DNA from: Acanthamoeba castellanii str. Neff
Taxonomy: Eukaryota; Discosea; Longamoebia; Acanthamoebidae
DNA: 64,000 nt
Assembly: GCF_000313135.1 (NCBI RefSeq)
Contig: NW_004457669.1
Span: forward strand, 124,001 to 188,000
Reading direction: 5' to 3'
Both the position numbers and the translations under genes were made by a program. Positions 25,463-36,419 of the stretch are shown one piece after another. Numbering within the stretch: the stretch's first letter is position 1; each line of letters begins with the position of its first letter. Below the pieces are notes generated by a model that saw nothing but the letters and a program-made list of their open reading frames with translations, was not told the DNA's origin and searched no databases.

Positions 25463-25620
25463 CCTGAAGTGGCCGGCTTTCTTCTTCCTTCTCCTCACCC
25501 TTCTCTTTGACCTCCTCCCCTTCCTCTGAACTGCCCCTTTCGCCTCTTCATCTTCCATCTAGCACCTATTTCACACTTTTTATTTTCTATTATTTTGTAC
25601 AAAATTGTGGGCTGCTTTGG

Positions 25621-28600
25621 TCACAGGTAGAGGGCGCAGACGAACACCAGAACGCAGAGCAACGCAAAGGCTGCCACGAGCCACGAGTCGTCCTTCCTCC
25701 CGCCCGCTCTGCTCTTCAGAAGGTGGGCAGACGATGCCGCCGCGACCGCGACGACGGTGATAGTCGGCTTCCTTGTACCTCCTCCTCGTCGCTCCTCCTC
25801 TTCTTGTCGCCGGAGGTCGGCCAGGCGGGCCGCTTCGTCCTCCTTGATCGCCGCCTCGTGCCGCTTCCTGGCCCGCCGCCTTCGGTTCTTCTGCAGTCGC
25901 AGCGCTGCCCGCATCTGCGCGATCTCGAGCGCCACCCGCGCCCGCTCGCGCTCGTTGCGCAGCCGCTTGGCCTCGAGCGCCTCGTCCCGCTTGCGCTGCC
26001 GCTCGCGCTCGCACGCCTCCCCGCCTCCTAGACTCCGCCGGATCTCGACCATCCGCTGTCGCGCCTCGTTCAACTCGCGCTCGCGCTGCTCAAGCCGCTC
26101 TCGCTTGCGGGCCTCGAACCGGGCCAGCCGGCGCTGGGCCAATTCGTCGCGCTTGCGCTGGAGCCGCTCGGCCTCGCGCTGGAGCCGGCGCCGCTTCTTC
26201 TCCTTCTCGAACAGGAGCCGGTGCCACCGCCGGGTCTCGTCGGGAGTCTCCCACCCGCGGCGCCAGCCGCGGATGAGCTCGCGCCGGCCGGATTGCAGGA
26301 CGTCGAGGGCGTCCTCCAGCTCTTCGAGCGACTTGGCCCGCAGCTCGGCGAGCTCGCGCTCGCGCTTCTCCCTCCGCTCCAACGCCGTCGTCGGGGCCTG
26401 GGTCGTCGTGGGCTTCTTCGTGTCCTTCTTTTCCGTGGCCTTGTAGGCTGGCTTGCTGTGTTGATCACCATTACTCTCGTTCTTCTTCTTCGTTTGCTTG
26501 GTTAGCTTTGTCTCTTTGTCTTGCTTCGCGCCGGCGTCGTCTTCGTTCTTCTTCGTCTGCGACTTCGGCTTATTGTCGCTGGTCTTCTTCGTCCTATCGC
26601 TTGTTGGCTTTGCCGTCTTCGTTATCTGCGGTTGACCGCCGCCTTCGTTCTTTTTCATCTTCTTCATCTGCCTGGCGATGGCGGCGGGGGTCGTGGTCTC
26701 TCCCCTGGCCTTCATCTGCTCAACCACCGCCCGCTTCTCGCTCTTCCTCTTCTCCTTCCGCTCCTCCCGCTCCCTCTTCTTCCGCTCCTTCTTCTCCAGC
26801 TTCTTCTTCTCCTTCGCCTCCTCCTTCCGCTTCGCCGCCTCTTCTTCTTTCTTCTGCTGCTGCTCGTCGTTCGCCTTCGTCTGCGCCCCCGGCGATCGCA
26901 CGCCGCCGCGACGCCCGGCGTACTTTTGGCGCGGCCACCGCACGTAGAACGAGGGCGACGGCGCGTAGACCGACGGCTCGCCATTGTCGACCAGGCCCCG
27001 TTTGATGAACTCCACCATGCTCCGTCGCCTCTCGCTGTCCCGAATCGCCTCGAACGCCCTGTCCCTTCCATCAGTACATACTTACGTAATATATATCAAT
27101 ATATAGATATATTCCATATTGTTGGCATATTATAGAAAGTACTATATAAAAAATGCATCAATAAATACCTGGCGGCGTCTTCGGGTTCCTTGTAGAGCAC
27201 GAACACGAACTCTTTGGCCCACCGCTCGCGCACGGCGAGAATGGGGCCGAACGACGCGAACAAAGCCCTGTCCGTGCGGACGAATCGTCAATCAGCCAGC
27301 CCAGCAGCAACTGAGGCCTCAGAGACAAGCAAGGGGTACCTCAAGTGCTCCTTGCGCTTCTCGACGATGAACCGCGCCTTGGACTCGCCTTCTTCCGCCA
27401 CATCGTCGAACTTGAACCCTGCGCAAAGGAGTGCCGTGCGGGTGTCAGCCCATCGTATGGGCGGCTTGAGGCTTGGCACGAAGCTGTGTGTGTGGTACGT
27501 ACCTCCCACGAAGATCTTGCGGCCCGACTCGAAGGCCTCCTGGCGCCGCCACACGCTCTTCTTACGCTCCCACTCCTCCCACAGGGCGAGCCGCGCCTCC
27601 TTGGTGTCCTGCGCGCGCTTGATGTCGCGCAGTTCCTTGGTGCGCTCGTCGATCTTGCGCTTCTCCCAGAGGAGCATGCGAATGACCTTCTCCTTGCGCT
27701 TCTCGCGCGCCCGGGCCTCGATGCGCACTCGCTCCTCGCACCAGTTGGCCTCGAGCCGCTCCAGCTTCTTGACGCGCTGGTCGTCGCGCCGCTCTTGGCT
27801 CCGCTGGACGCGATACCGCTTCCAGTCCTGCTGGCCCTCGCGCTCCCTCTGCCGCAGCCTCTCCGCTTCCTGTCGCTTTCGTTCTTTCTCCTCCCTTCGC
27901 TTTCGCTCTTTGTCGAGCCTGCGCTCGGTCAGCAGCTGTTCGCGCTTGGCCCGCAGCGACACCGCCCACGACGGCTCATTGGACCCGTGGCGCGGCCGGG
28001 CCGCCAACTGCTGCTGGCTTCGGGCCGACGTGCGGCCCTTCATCGCGTCGTCGAAGCCGACGGCTTGGCTCAGCAGCCGGACGTCTCGCATTCCTGTCGA
28101 CATACAATGATTGAGATATGGTGCCGACCAAGCCCATGGCGGATGCAGGGCGAGGCCACTGCGCACCAGCGACGAGCCGGCTGAGGCAGTACTCCTCGGG
28201 TCGTGTGTTCACGCTCAGTCCCTGCAGCAGCATGCGTTGCTTCCACGAGAACGAGTACCTGCGACGCGACACATCAGCACACGACACGACACGACACGAC
28301 ACGACACGACACGACACGACACGGCACGGCACGACACGGCACGACACGGCACGACACGACACGACACGCCACGACACGACACACGCGACACGAGAGGACT
28401 GTACGGTATGTCATCGAGTAGGGTGCGGGCGGCGACAGAGTCGAGCAGCCAGCGGTCCGACACCACTTGCAGGCCCAGCTCTTGCGCCTTTCGCACGCGC
28501 GAGTCCACCAGTTGGTCCTGCTGCTGCTGTCGGAGCAGTTCGTCCACGTCCTCCTCGCCCACCACCAAGTGGGTCACCTGGTACCACGAGCGCCACCTTA

Positions 28601-28821
28601 AAGCCCAGCCCACGGGAAAGGGTGGGGAAGCGGAGGGGTACCTGCTTGGAGAGGATGTAGACGATGCGGCCGCCATGGGTGGTCACGAGCCGCTTGAGCG
28701 CTTGGCGTCGACCTGCCGAAGCCTCCAACGCGCCCGAGAACGAAACCACTACACCACCCAAGACGGTGCTAGTGGTCTCGGCCCCAGCTCCCGCGACTGG
28801 CTCGCCCGTCAGTAAGGGCAT
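25621..28821 (-). CDS. BRCT + RRM + long coiled-coil protein with C-terminal hydrophobic anchor
   Basis: Seven exons: 28642-28821, 28405-28577, 28167-28258, 27503-28093, 27340-27418, 27169-27267, 25621-27058. The ATG is at 28819-28821. The first three exons give a BRCT domain: GGVVVSFSGALEA, THGGRIVYILSKQVTHLVV, and VVSDRWLLDSV with the conserved Trp. Next is a highly charged Arg/Glu-rich coiled coil. An RRM-like fold follows: RNP2 KIFVGGFKFDD and RNP1-like KEFVFVLYKEPEDAARAF. A second Lys/Glu/Arg-rich coil of about 400 residues ends in a hydrophobic stretch SWLVAAFALLCVLVFVCALY directly before the stop, like a tail anchor. I know of no family with this order. A role linking phosphoprotein/DNA-damage reading to RNA at a membrane (for example the nuclear envelope) is speculation. 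Confidence 0.75.
28281..28384 (+). repeat. (ACGAC)n pentanucleotide microsatellite
   Basis: A long run of ACACG/ACGAC with a few GGCAC variants, inside the intron after the BRCT exon 28405-28577. Confidence 0.95.
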
Positions 28822-29190
28822 GTGGCCTTCTCACACCTCCTCCGCTCTTTCGTTGTCTCTGCTAGCCCCCCCCCCTCTTCATGTTGCTGGTGCCCGGCCG
28901 GTTTGGTGAACAAAAGTGGAGACTTGTGGAATTCATACAATGACAGCTCAAAGTTGGTCGCATTCCGTAAATTTTTTAGTTCCTAAGTCTGAGTTTTCTG
29001 ATTCCTGAAACAAACTGGGAACAACAGGTGGTCTACTACGGAGGCATGGACAGGACGGTGGCGGCCTCGCGCAGGTCCATGCGCCTCGCCCTGCCGATGG
29101 GGAGAGATGGGACCAGCAATCAGGGTGGTGTGGTGGCCAAACAAGTGGCTTCCTGTTGCGGAAGAACAACAAAGTGACACAGAGTGGTCC
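28822..29190. other. Intergenic, no gene seen
   Basis: Between the start of the BRCT/RRM gene and the stop of the first universal-stress-protein gene. Presumed promoter and terminator DNA only. Confidence 0.6.
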
Positions 29191-29915
29191 TTACAGCCAG
29201 GAGGAGTGGGCCTCGGACTGCACCACGGTCACCGGCAGGCCGCACGACGAGAGCACGCTCTGCGATGACGAGCCGACGATCGCACGCCTGGTGTCCGACA
29301 CGTCGTCCCTCTTGCCAATGATGACGCTCTACACAAAAAAACCACCTTATCAGCAAACGATCATCGGGCAATGAGTCGATGGTGGTCGTAGATGGTAGGG
29401 ATACCTTGGCGCCCTGCCTCTTGGCCAGCGAGCACACCTTGTCGCCAAAGTCGCGGTTCGAGCGGTAGTCGAAGCTCTTGAACTCGCAGGTCCGCTGTTG
29501 AAATCAAGGAATGCAGGAAATGCCACGCGTGTCTTGTGAGTGTCGTGCTGTGTGTTGTGTGTCGTGTTGTGTGGTGGTTGCGTACGCCTTCGTTCTTGCA
29601 CAGGCGCAGGAAGTTGGAGCGGATCTCCTCGATGGGGGGACGTTCGGTCAGCGTGTCGGCGATGCGAGACTCGTAGTTGCCGTGGACCAGCAGCAGGCGG
29701 TGGTTGCGCGGCACGTTCCTGAGGGCGAAGCGCAGGGCGCGCCTCGACTCCTTCAGGTCGTCCACGCACACCACGTGCACGTTCTCCTCGCCGCCGCCAC
29801 CGCCGCCTTCATACTCCTCGCGCTCGTACTTGCCCAGCCTGCCCCTGGTCCTCCCCTCGGCCCTGTCGGTCTCTCGGTTCCTCCAGCCGTACTCCTTCTC
29901 CTCGTACCTGCTCAT
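29191..29915 (-). CDS. Universal stress protein (UspA-fold), copy 1
   Basis: Three exons (29586-29915, 29405-29494, 29191-29328). After an Arg/Glu/Gly-rich N-terminus, the Usp fold begins with VHVVCVDDLKESRRALRFAL and NHRLLLVHG. It continues with FGDKVCSLAKRQGAK and SVIIGKRDDVSD. It closes with the signature G-x2-9-G-(S/T) block IVGSSSQSVLSSCGLPVTVV. Usp proteins bind ATP or AMP in some cases and accumulate under stress; no partner is evident here. It shares intron positions and about 80 per cent of residues in the core with the gene at 35215-35919, so the two are recent paralogs. A TATA box lies about 100 bp upstream. Confidence 0.82.
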
Positions 29916-30013
29916 GGTTGATGGTGATTGAAGTTGATGTTGGTGATGTTGTTGATGATGATGTTGTGATGTGGTTTGTGTGGAGTAGTGATGTGTTGCG
30001 GCAACGGGTTGGA

Positions 30014-30021
30014 TTTTTATA
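30014..30021 (-). promoter_or_regulatory. TATA box of Usp copy 1
   Basis: TATAAAAA on the minus strand, 99 bp upstream of the ATG at 29915. Confidence 0.6.
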
Positions 30022-30360
30022 GTTTGTTGGATGGAAGGTGATTGGTCGGTGGGGCATGACTGGAAGCAGACAGTGCACCAATGACAGCATGGAGAAGGGT
30101 GCCAGGGCCAATCACGAGTCGTGGAATTCGGCTGCGCAGCGGCCGCCGGCGGGCGAAGTTTGGGCGGTGTGTGCTCGAAGCGGGTGGCAGACAGTGCGTC
30201 ACGTTCGACGAGCCAACACCATTTCAATTCTTCCTCTTGTCGACTAAGTTCACGTGCGGTGGTGCTTGTAAGGTCGGGCCTGGACAGAATCCCTGAGCGT
30301 CTTGGCTTTCGTCTACCCTGTGAGCCGCTACCTATGTGTACGCCACCGATCAGAGGCAGT

Positions 30361-30595
30361 AAGTACCAGCAGGTCGAGAACGATGAGGAGGCCTGCCAGC
30401 TTGAAATCCTCGACACCGCCGGCCAGGAGGTTTGGTGACAAGGTGGTAAGTAATCTCGTGATGGCAGCCACCTCGTGCATCAACGTCGACGAGTCGTTCT
30501 TCGAGCTGGTGTGCGAGATCCGCAAGGCGAACAGCTCTCACGACAAGGGCTCGAAGGACTGTAACAAGCCCAAGCAGCAGTGCTCCCTCTCCTAG
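30361..30595 (+). pseudogene. Ras GTPase relic with the central third missing
   Basis: Bases 30361-30440 read as the Ras switch II region (EACQLEILDTAGQE). About 20 bp later, in another frame, 30463-30595 read as a Ras C-terminus: NVDESFFELVCEIRKANSS, a Lys-rich stretch and a CaaX box CSLS before the stop. The P-loop exon is not seen upstream, and the G4 (NKxD) and G5 (SAK) regions that should separate these parts are absent with no room for an intron. This is a deleted remnant of a Ras gene, not a working GTPase. Confidence 0.75.
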
Positions 30596-30666
30596 CCACA
30601 TTGACACCACACGCGCGCGACAGCTTCGGGATATAAATTCACAGGAATTGAGCAGCCAGCGAGGCT

Positions 30667-33600
30667 CTAGCCCTGTGCTGAGGGTGACACCAGCTCGTCG
30701 CCGAAGTAGATGGTCAGGTCGGGCCTGTGGGCAAGAATCCTCTGAGCCAGGTCTCGGCTATCGTTGACCCTGTTAGCCACCTACGTGCAATCAGAGTGAG
30801 TTTGACTGTGTCGCGTGTGTTTTGTGTGCGGTGTGCGGTGTGCCGTGTGCCGTGTGCCGTGTCGTGTCGTGTGGGCTTTTTACCTTGAGCATCCACAGCG
30901 AGGAAAAGTGCTTGATGAGCGTCACCAGGGCGTCGGAGTCGGTCTCCCCCCACTGGGTCCGCCCGTAGAGGAAGAGCTGCTGCAGCGAAGCCAGGCGCAG
31001 GTGGTCCACATGGCTGCGGCAGTCCAGGTGGAACCCCTCCAGCGAGAGCGACGTGAGCCGCGGCGCGTCGACGCTAAGCCGCCGCAGCGCGGCCGGCGGC
31101 TGCTCGGTGCAGATGATCACCAGCTCGCGCAGCCGCGGGTTGTGCTCGACCACCAGTGTAGTGAGGTTGGCCGAACAATCGAACCTGACCGTGGCCAGCT
31201 CCTGCATGTACTGCAGCACCACCTCGCTCAGGTTGTGGTAGGAGAGCGCCAGGTGCTCAAGCTTGGGCAAACCTGGGCCACTCACCTCCCATCAGTCCGT
31301 TGATGTACGCGACACGACACAACACGACACGACACCCGGGTACCCTTGAGAGTGGCTCGGCCCTTGAGGCCCGTGAAGCCGGCGAGGTCGAGCGAGCGCA
31401 GGCTGGTGCTCTTGAGCCCCTCGAGCGTGGTGACGGCGACGAGGCCGTCCATCACCAGCTCGCGCAGGTGGGGCGACCACCCGACGATGGCCTGCAGCAT
31501 GGCGTCGGTGACCCCCAGGCTCGGGCCCAGGCTCAGGCTCTCCAGCCGCGAGAATGCGAAGCACGCGCGCAGTTCGGCCGTAGAGAGCAGCTGGTCGTCG
31601 GCCTCCCACTGGGCCGCGCTGATTGTCGATAAGTGGGGCCAGCCGCGCCGCATGGCAACCAGATCGGACGTCGAGAGGACTGCATCGGGCAGCCGGGCGC
31701 GCTGGAGCAGCGGCGTGCCGCGCACCAGGGCGTCCACACCGAGCCTGCCCCAGGGCTGCTGGAGCACGACCAGTTCGACCAGCCGACGGCACCGCAGGCC
31801 GGCCAGCTCGAGCGAGTCCGTGTCGTGCGGGTTGAGTCGCAGCCAGAGCGTCGTCAGCCGATCGTGGCGGATCGTGACCGGTGCTCGCGTCTCCCGGCCG
31901 GCGGCGGACGACAGCTTCACCATCACCAGCTCGAGCGTACGAAGCGAGGTGGTCGCCTGGATCGCCTTTTCCAGTGCTTGCGCCGGTTCGTCGTTGGTGG
32001 CGACGGCGGTGGTGGTAGTGATGTGGACGCGGTGGAGCGCGAGGATCTTGATGCGCAGCTGGGGCAGCTGTTGCAATGCAACGGCGGGCAGTAGGCACTC
32101 GGTCAGGGCCAGCTCCCGCAGGGTCGAGCCACGCATCAACCATACGGGCTCGGCCGGCAGGTCGACCGCGTGTAGGCGTAGCTGGCGAAGGCGCGCGGCC
32201 GACAGGCCCTGCAGGTCATCGGCGAGCCTGGGCGCTGTCAGCCGAGGCTCGTCGGGTCGGTGGGTGCCAGCCACGTAGTCGAGCTCGGTCAAGCGCAGCA
32301 TGCGGCCCAGCAGGAAGCGGATCTCTTCGGTGGTGCCTGCGGCCGGGCTCACGCTGAAGCCGGTCAAATGCGAGAAGTCAAAGCCCGTGGCTGGGTCGGT
32401 TGCTGTTGGTGTTGTTGTCGACAAGACGACGAGGTCCTTGAGCAGGGCGAGGGCCTTGGACTCGAGCTGGTCGCCATCTTGGTCGCTGAGGCACGGGTAG
32501 AGGTCGAGCGGGAACGAGTGGAGGCGCGGCGCGATCTGGGTCATCAGCCGCAGACCGAGCCGCAGCTTGCTTGCGCTAGACCCGTAGTTGGCCGGCAGCC
32601 TGAGGCGGGTGAACCGGACCAGGTCCTCGCGCTCCCTGGAAACGAGCCTGCGGTTAGTGCACTGGTGTTGGGGCATTCGAAGAATGAGGCGATTGCCGGA
32701 TGACGAGGGCGACAAGACAGTGTCACCTGATGAACCGCTCGACTGAGTTCCAAGACTCGCATCTGTCGACGCCGAGCGATGTGAGACGCGGTAGAGGCAG
32801 CTCACCCGGAGTACCGGATGTGCCCGGCAGCAGGTAATCCAGGAAGGGGGTGTGGGGGGCGTCGAGACTCTGTGATATTCAACATCATCAACACGACACA
32901 TATGACACGCACACGACAAACACGACACACACACACGGTCCTTGGGCGCACCTCAAGGAAAGAACACGAGCTGACCAGATTGCGCATTCCTCTGGCCGAC
33001 AGCATACAACAGTCGGTCAGGTCCAGCTGCCTGCGAGCGTGTCCACTCGGGAGGAATCGTAAGTAGCGTGGCATACATCCCTACGTCTCGGGGACCACGG
33101 AGTAGGTGGCAACGATACCTGAGGGCAGGGAACGCACTGAGCAGAAGGAGCGACTGGTCGGTGATGGGACAGCGCGACAGGTCGAGCTTCTCGATCGTGG
33201 CCGCAGCGGGGCTCTTGGCCAGACCCGACAGCAACTCGTCGATCCATCTACCACGGGCCGATGTGTGTGAGAGCCAACACCACCAACCCCAGCACCAATC
33301 AACGGGCAGCGTAGGTACTCGACGCCGGCTGCGTTGACGACGCGGAGGCCACAGGGCCACAGGGGCGCCGTCAGGACCAAGTCACTCCGCGAGAGCGCTG
33401 GGCTGTGATCAAATAAGAAAAAGGCTTAGGCGCACCAGGTAACTACGATGGGGGAGATACGGTCAAACCTGAAGCGGAGCGAAGTAAAGGAGGGCAGAAT
33501 GCAGAGGAGGCCCAGGCGCGGGGCGTCGAGCAGCCCGCGGTTAGGGTGCTGGACCACCCTGGCAATGTGCTCGGCAACGTCGGTCGTCAGCCGTCGGCCC

Positions 33601-33793
33601 CAGCGCTTCCTCTTTCTTGCCAGCCTAACCCCCCCACAAATGATTATTATCTTATTTTTTTAATTATAAATATAAATTATTATTTATCATTCCGTTTTTG
33701 CTGGGCGCACCTTGCAACTGTGTCCACGAGTGGCACGTCGGCAAAGCGCGCAATCAACGCCTCCACGCACAACAGAGCCAACCCCTCTTTCAT
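30667..33793 (-). CDS. Leucine-rich-repeat protein (F-box/AMN1-like LRR type)
   Basis: Starts at ATG 33791-33793 (MKEGLALLCVEALIARFAD). Exons run through about 33450, 33090-33360, 32960-33080 and 32800-32960, then a large exon 31344-32635, 30884-31272 and a last exon 30667-30780. Repeats have the LxxLxLxxC/N pattern of cysteine-containing or F-box LRRs: IEKLDLSRCPITDQSLLLL, RRQLDLTDCCMLSARGMRNL, SLRSLDLAGFTGLKG, LEHLALSYHNLSE. The N-terminal 30 residues may be a divergent F-box or an F-box-like helix set, which would make it a substrate receptor for an SCF ubiquitin ligase; that is inference. The closest general type is AMN1/FBXL. Boundaries of the small exons between 32640 and 33700 are approximate. 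Confidence 0.72.
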
Positions 33794-33867
33794 CTTCTGA
33801 TTTGATCTTTTCTGTGATTTTATTTCTTGTCCCAGCTGCTGCGCCTCAGAAAAGAACACGCGCGGCC

Positions 33868-34776
33868 TCAGGCAAAGGGGCACACGCCCATGCCCTTCTG
33901 GACAGCGGGACGTTCGCTGATGGCGGCGATCCACCGATCGATGTTGGGGAAGTCGCCCAGCTCCTTCTTCAGGTTGTAGAACCGATCCACGCCCAACGCC
34001 CACGGGTAGATGGCCATGTCGGCGATGGTGTAGTCGTCGCCGACGACGAACTGTCGGCCCTCGAGCCGCTTCTCCAGCACCCCGAACAGGCGCTGCGACT
34101 CCTTGAAGTAGCGCTCCTTGGCGTAGGGCACGTCCTCCTTGGCGTACTTGTGGAAGTGGCCCATTTGGCCCTGTGATGGAACGCACAACACACACAACAG
34201 TTCAGTCAATGAAGCCTGTTCGGCAGAGAGCGTTGTGAAGTGTGCGATGAGCGCTGAGCGTTACGTACGAGCATGGGGCCGAAGCCGCCCACCTGCCAGA
34301 AGAGCCACTCGAGCGTCTCGGCGTGCTTGGTCGGGTCGGCCGGGAGGAACTTGCCGCTCTTGTTGGCCAGGTACAGCAGAATGGCGCCTGACTCGAACAC
34401 GGGCAGCGGCTTGCCGCCGGTGCCGCCGGTCCTGTCCACGATGGCCGGAATCTTGGAGTTGGGGTTGATCGCCACGAACCTATATGGAACGAACATGGTG
34501 CCATCGTGAGCCATTGTTACCTGGTGTAGTGGTTTGGTGGTTGGGGGGGTACCAGGGTTCGAATTGCACGTTCTTGCGGATGTCTATGGTGTGGGCATCA
34601 TAGGGCAGACCCATCTCCTCCAGCGCAATGCCTGGGTCACATAATGGCGGTCACGGCCTGAACGAGTCTACAGGGGTTTGTAGGGGGGGGGGTGGCTTAC
34701 TGATTTTTTGTCCATTGGGGGTGGCAAGGGAGTAGAGCTGAATATCAGCTGTGCCAGTGGGAGCTTCACTCGACAT
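33868..34776 (-). CDS. Glutathione S-transferase, bacterial nu-class (YfcG/YghU)-like
   Basis: Four exons (34701-34776, 34554-34631, 34269-34479, 33868-34170) with intact phase. The N-terminal thioredoxin fold reads LYSLATPNGQKISIALEEMG. The TPNGQK loop is typical of YfcG/YghU-type enzymes, which bind glutathione through Thr/Asn rather than Tyr/Ser. Then NPNSKIPAIVDR (cis-Pro) and FESGAILLYLANK (the Glu-Ser glutathione site). The C-terminal helical domain has DDYTIADMAIYPW with the N-capping Asp. Likely a disulfide reductase or peroxidase acting with glutathione in the cytosol. The bacterial-type loop may indicate old lateral transfer, although the four introns show it has been long resident. 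Confidence 0.88.
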
Positions 34777-35214
34777 GTTTGTAGGTTTGTTGTGTGCGGC
34801 CTTGTTGTGGTTGTTTGGTTTGTTGTGGGTGTTTGTTGCGTCGTTGCGTTTTATGTCCTCAGAAACCAGCGATTCGTCGACCAATCGCCGCGAAATTCGA
34901 ACATCGCCATTGGCTCCTCTCTTTTCCCTTTTTTGTGTGGAATTTCACACAGCGCCGAGAGGGTCGGCTTCGGTCGAAGGCCATAAGTTAGGTAGGTTAG
35001 TTGCTATGCAGGTGTTGCAGGCAATACAACTTCGCAATCACTAACTTCTTTCCAGTCGTTCAGTTCGACCAGAGTGTTGTGTTGTGTGGTTTTGGAAAGA
35101 TGCTCATTGTTGAGGTAGAGAACCAAGAGGGGATGGGGGACACCAGGGTCTGCTTGGGTGTGCTTGGTGCCGAGGAGGAGGCAAGGCGGCGGCCATGGCG
35201 GCGGCGGCGGCGGC
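34777..35214. other. Intergenic, no gene seen
   Basis: Holds the promoter of the GST gene and the 3' end region of Usp copy 2. It is less GC-rich than neighbouring exons. Confidence 0.6.
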
Positions 35215-35919
35215 TTACATCCACGAGCTCTCGCGGCCCTCGGACTGGACGATGGTCACCGGCATGCCGCACGACGAGAGCACGCTCTGCGACGACGAGC
35301 CGATGATGGCGCGCCTGGTGTCCGACACGTCCTCCCTCTTGCCGATGATCACGCTCTACACCACCCCCCCCCCGGCCGGGTGAGTATTATAATCCAGCTC
35401 CAGCTACAAGTAGACGGACACGGGGTTCATGAAGGGGCGGGGTACCTTGGCGTTGTTCCTCTCGGCCAGCCTGCACACCTTGTCGCCGAACTCGCGGTTG
35501 GAACCGTAGTCGAAGATCTTGAACTCGCACTTCATCTGTTGGTAAGGGGGAGAAAGGTGAAGAGGTGTTAGAAAAGGAGGTCAAAGTGGCGATGGTGGTG
35601 GTGGTGGTGGAGCTTCTCGTACGCCTTCTTCCTTACACATGCGCAGGAAGCGGGAGCGGATCTCCTCGGGCATGGCGCGTTCGCCTCCGATGCGCCCCTC
35701 GTACTTGCCGTGGACCAGCAGGAGGCGGTGGTTGCGCGGCACGTTCTTGAGGGCGAAGCGCAGGGCGCGCCTCGACTCCTTCAGGTCGTCCACGCACACC
35801 ACGTGCAGCTTCTCCTCGAGCCCCATGTCCTCCTCGCCGCGGCTCCTCCTCCTCATGTTCCACTCCTCGCGGTCGATGTCGCCGTACTCCCTCCTGCCCT
35901 CGCCACGGATGCGGTTCAT
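35215..35919 (-). CDS. Universal stress protein (UspA-fold), copy 2
   Basis: Three exons (35623-35919, 35446-35535, 35215-35355) at the same positions as in copy 1. Core blocks are LHVVCVDDLKESRRALRFAL, FGDKVCRLAERNNAK, SVIIGKREDVSDTRRA and IIGSSSQSVLSSCGMPVTIV. The N-terminal charged region differs from copy 1 (MNRIRGEGRREYGDIDREEW), so only the fold domain is constrained. The GST and LRR genes lie between the two copies, so this is a dispersed, not tandem, duplication. A TATA-like element sits about 75 bp upstream. Confidence 0.82.
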
Positions 35920-35993
35920 CTTCAGATAGTTGGTAGTAGGTTGGTTGTTGGTTGGGTGCGGTGGTGGAGGATGGGGTGGGTGTGGGTGACCTT

Positions 35994-35999
35994 CTTATA
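35994..35999 (-). promoter_or_regulatory. TATA-like element of Usp copy 2
   Basis: TATAAG on the minus strand about 75 bp upstream of the ATG at 35919, at a similar distance to that of Usp copy 1. Confidence 0.45.
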
Positions 36000-36419
36000 G
36001 TTGCCAAGAACACAGGCCATTGGTCGGCCCACAAGTGGAACTGGAGGCCCTACAACACCCTCCAGGCATTGGTTGACATGGTACAGCTCTCACCCAATCG
36101 CCAGAATTTCGAGGGCCGGGCGCTACCTGGTGCACCATGCGCCACCTTCCTCTCCATGAATTGCGGCCACAAGACGAAGAAGAGACGCGGACGAAAGTGC
36201 CAAGGTGTGTACTTTTTGGGGCGTACAGGGTTGTACTTGCTCTCTTCAAACGTTTACATAAAGTACTGGTCGTGTGCCTTGGTACTGGTCGTATGTTTGC
36301 GTGCTCCGTCTCCCCACGTCCCCCCCTACGTTGTGTGCGCCCTGTTCGCTGGATTCGCAGCAGTCGTCGAAAGTGGTCTTGTAGAGTTGTAGTGCCTATG
36401 TCTCCTCCATCAACGTCGT
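36000..36419. other. Intergenic, no gene seen
   Basis: Between Usp copy 2 and the Zn2Cys6 gene. No exon-like sequence recognised. Confidence 0.55.

Noticed and set aside
26521..27135. Long plus-strand frames rich in Leu/Arg/Ser opposite the coiled-coil exon
   Set aside because: Shadow of the minus-strand Glu/Lys/Arg-rich coding exon; no domain and no splice partners.
28281..28384. Possible CRISPR-like or satellite array
   Set aside because: Simple pentanucleotide repeat without spacers, inside a spliceosomal intron of a eukaryotic gene.
31346..32278. 310-codon plus-strand frame over the LRR gene
   Set aside because: Antisense of the LRR coding exon, with Ser/Arg-rich composition typical of a shadow frame.
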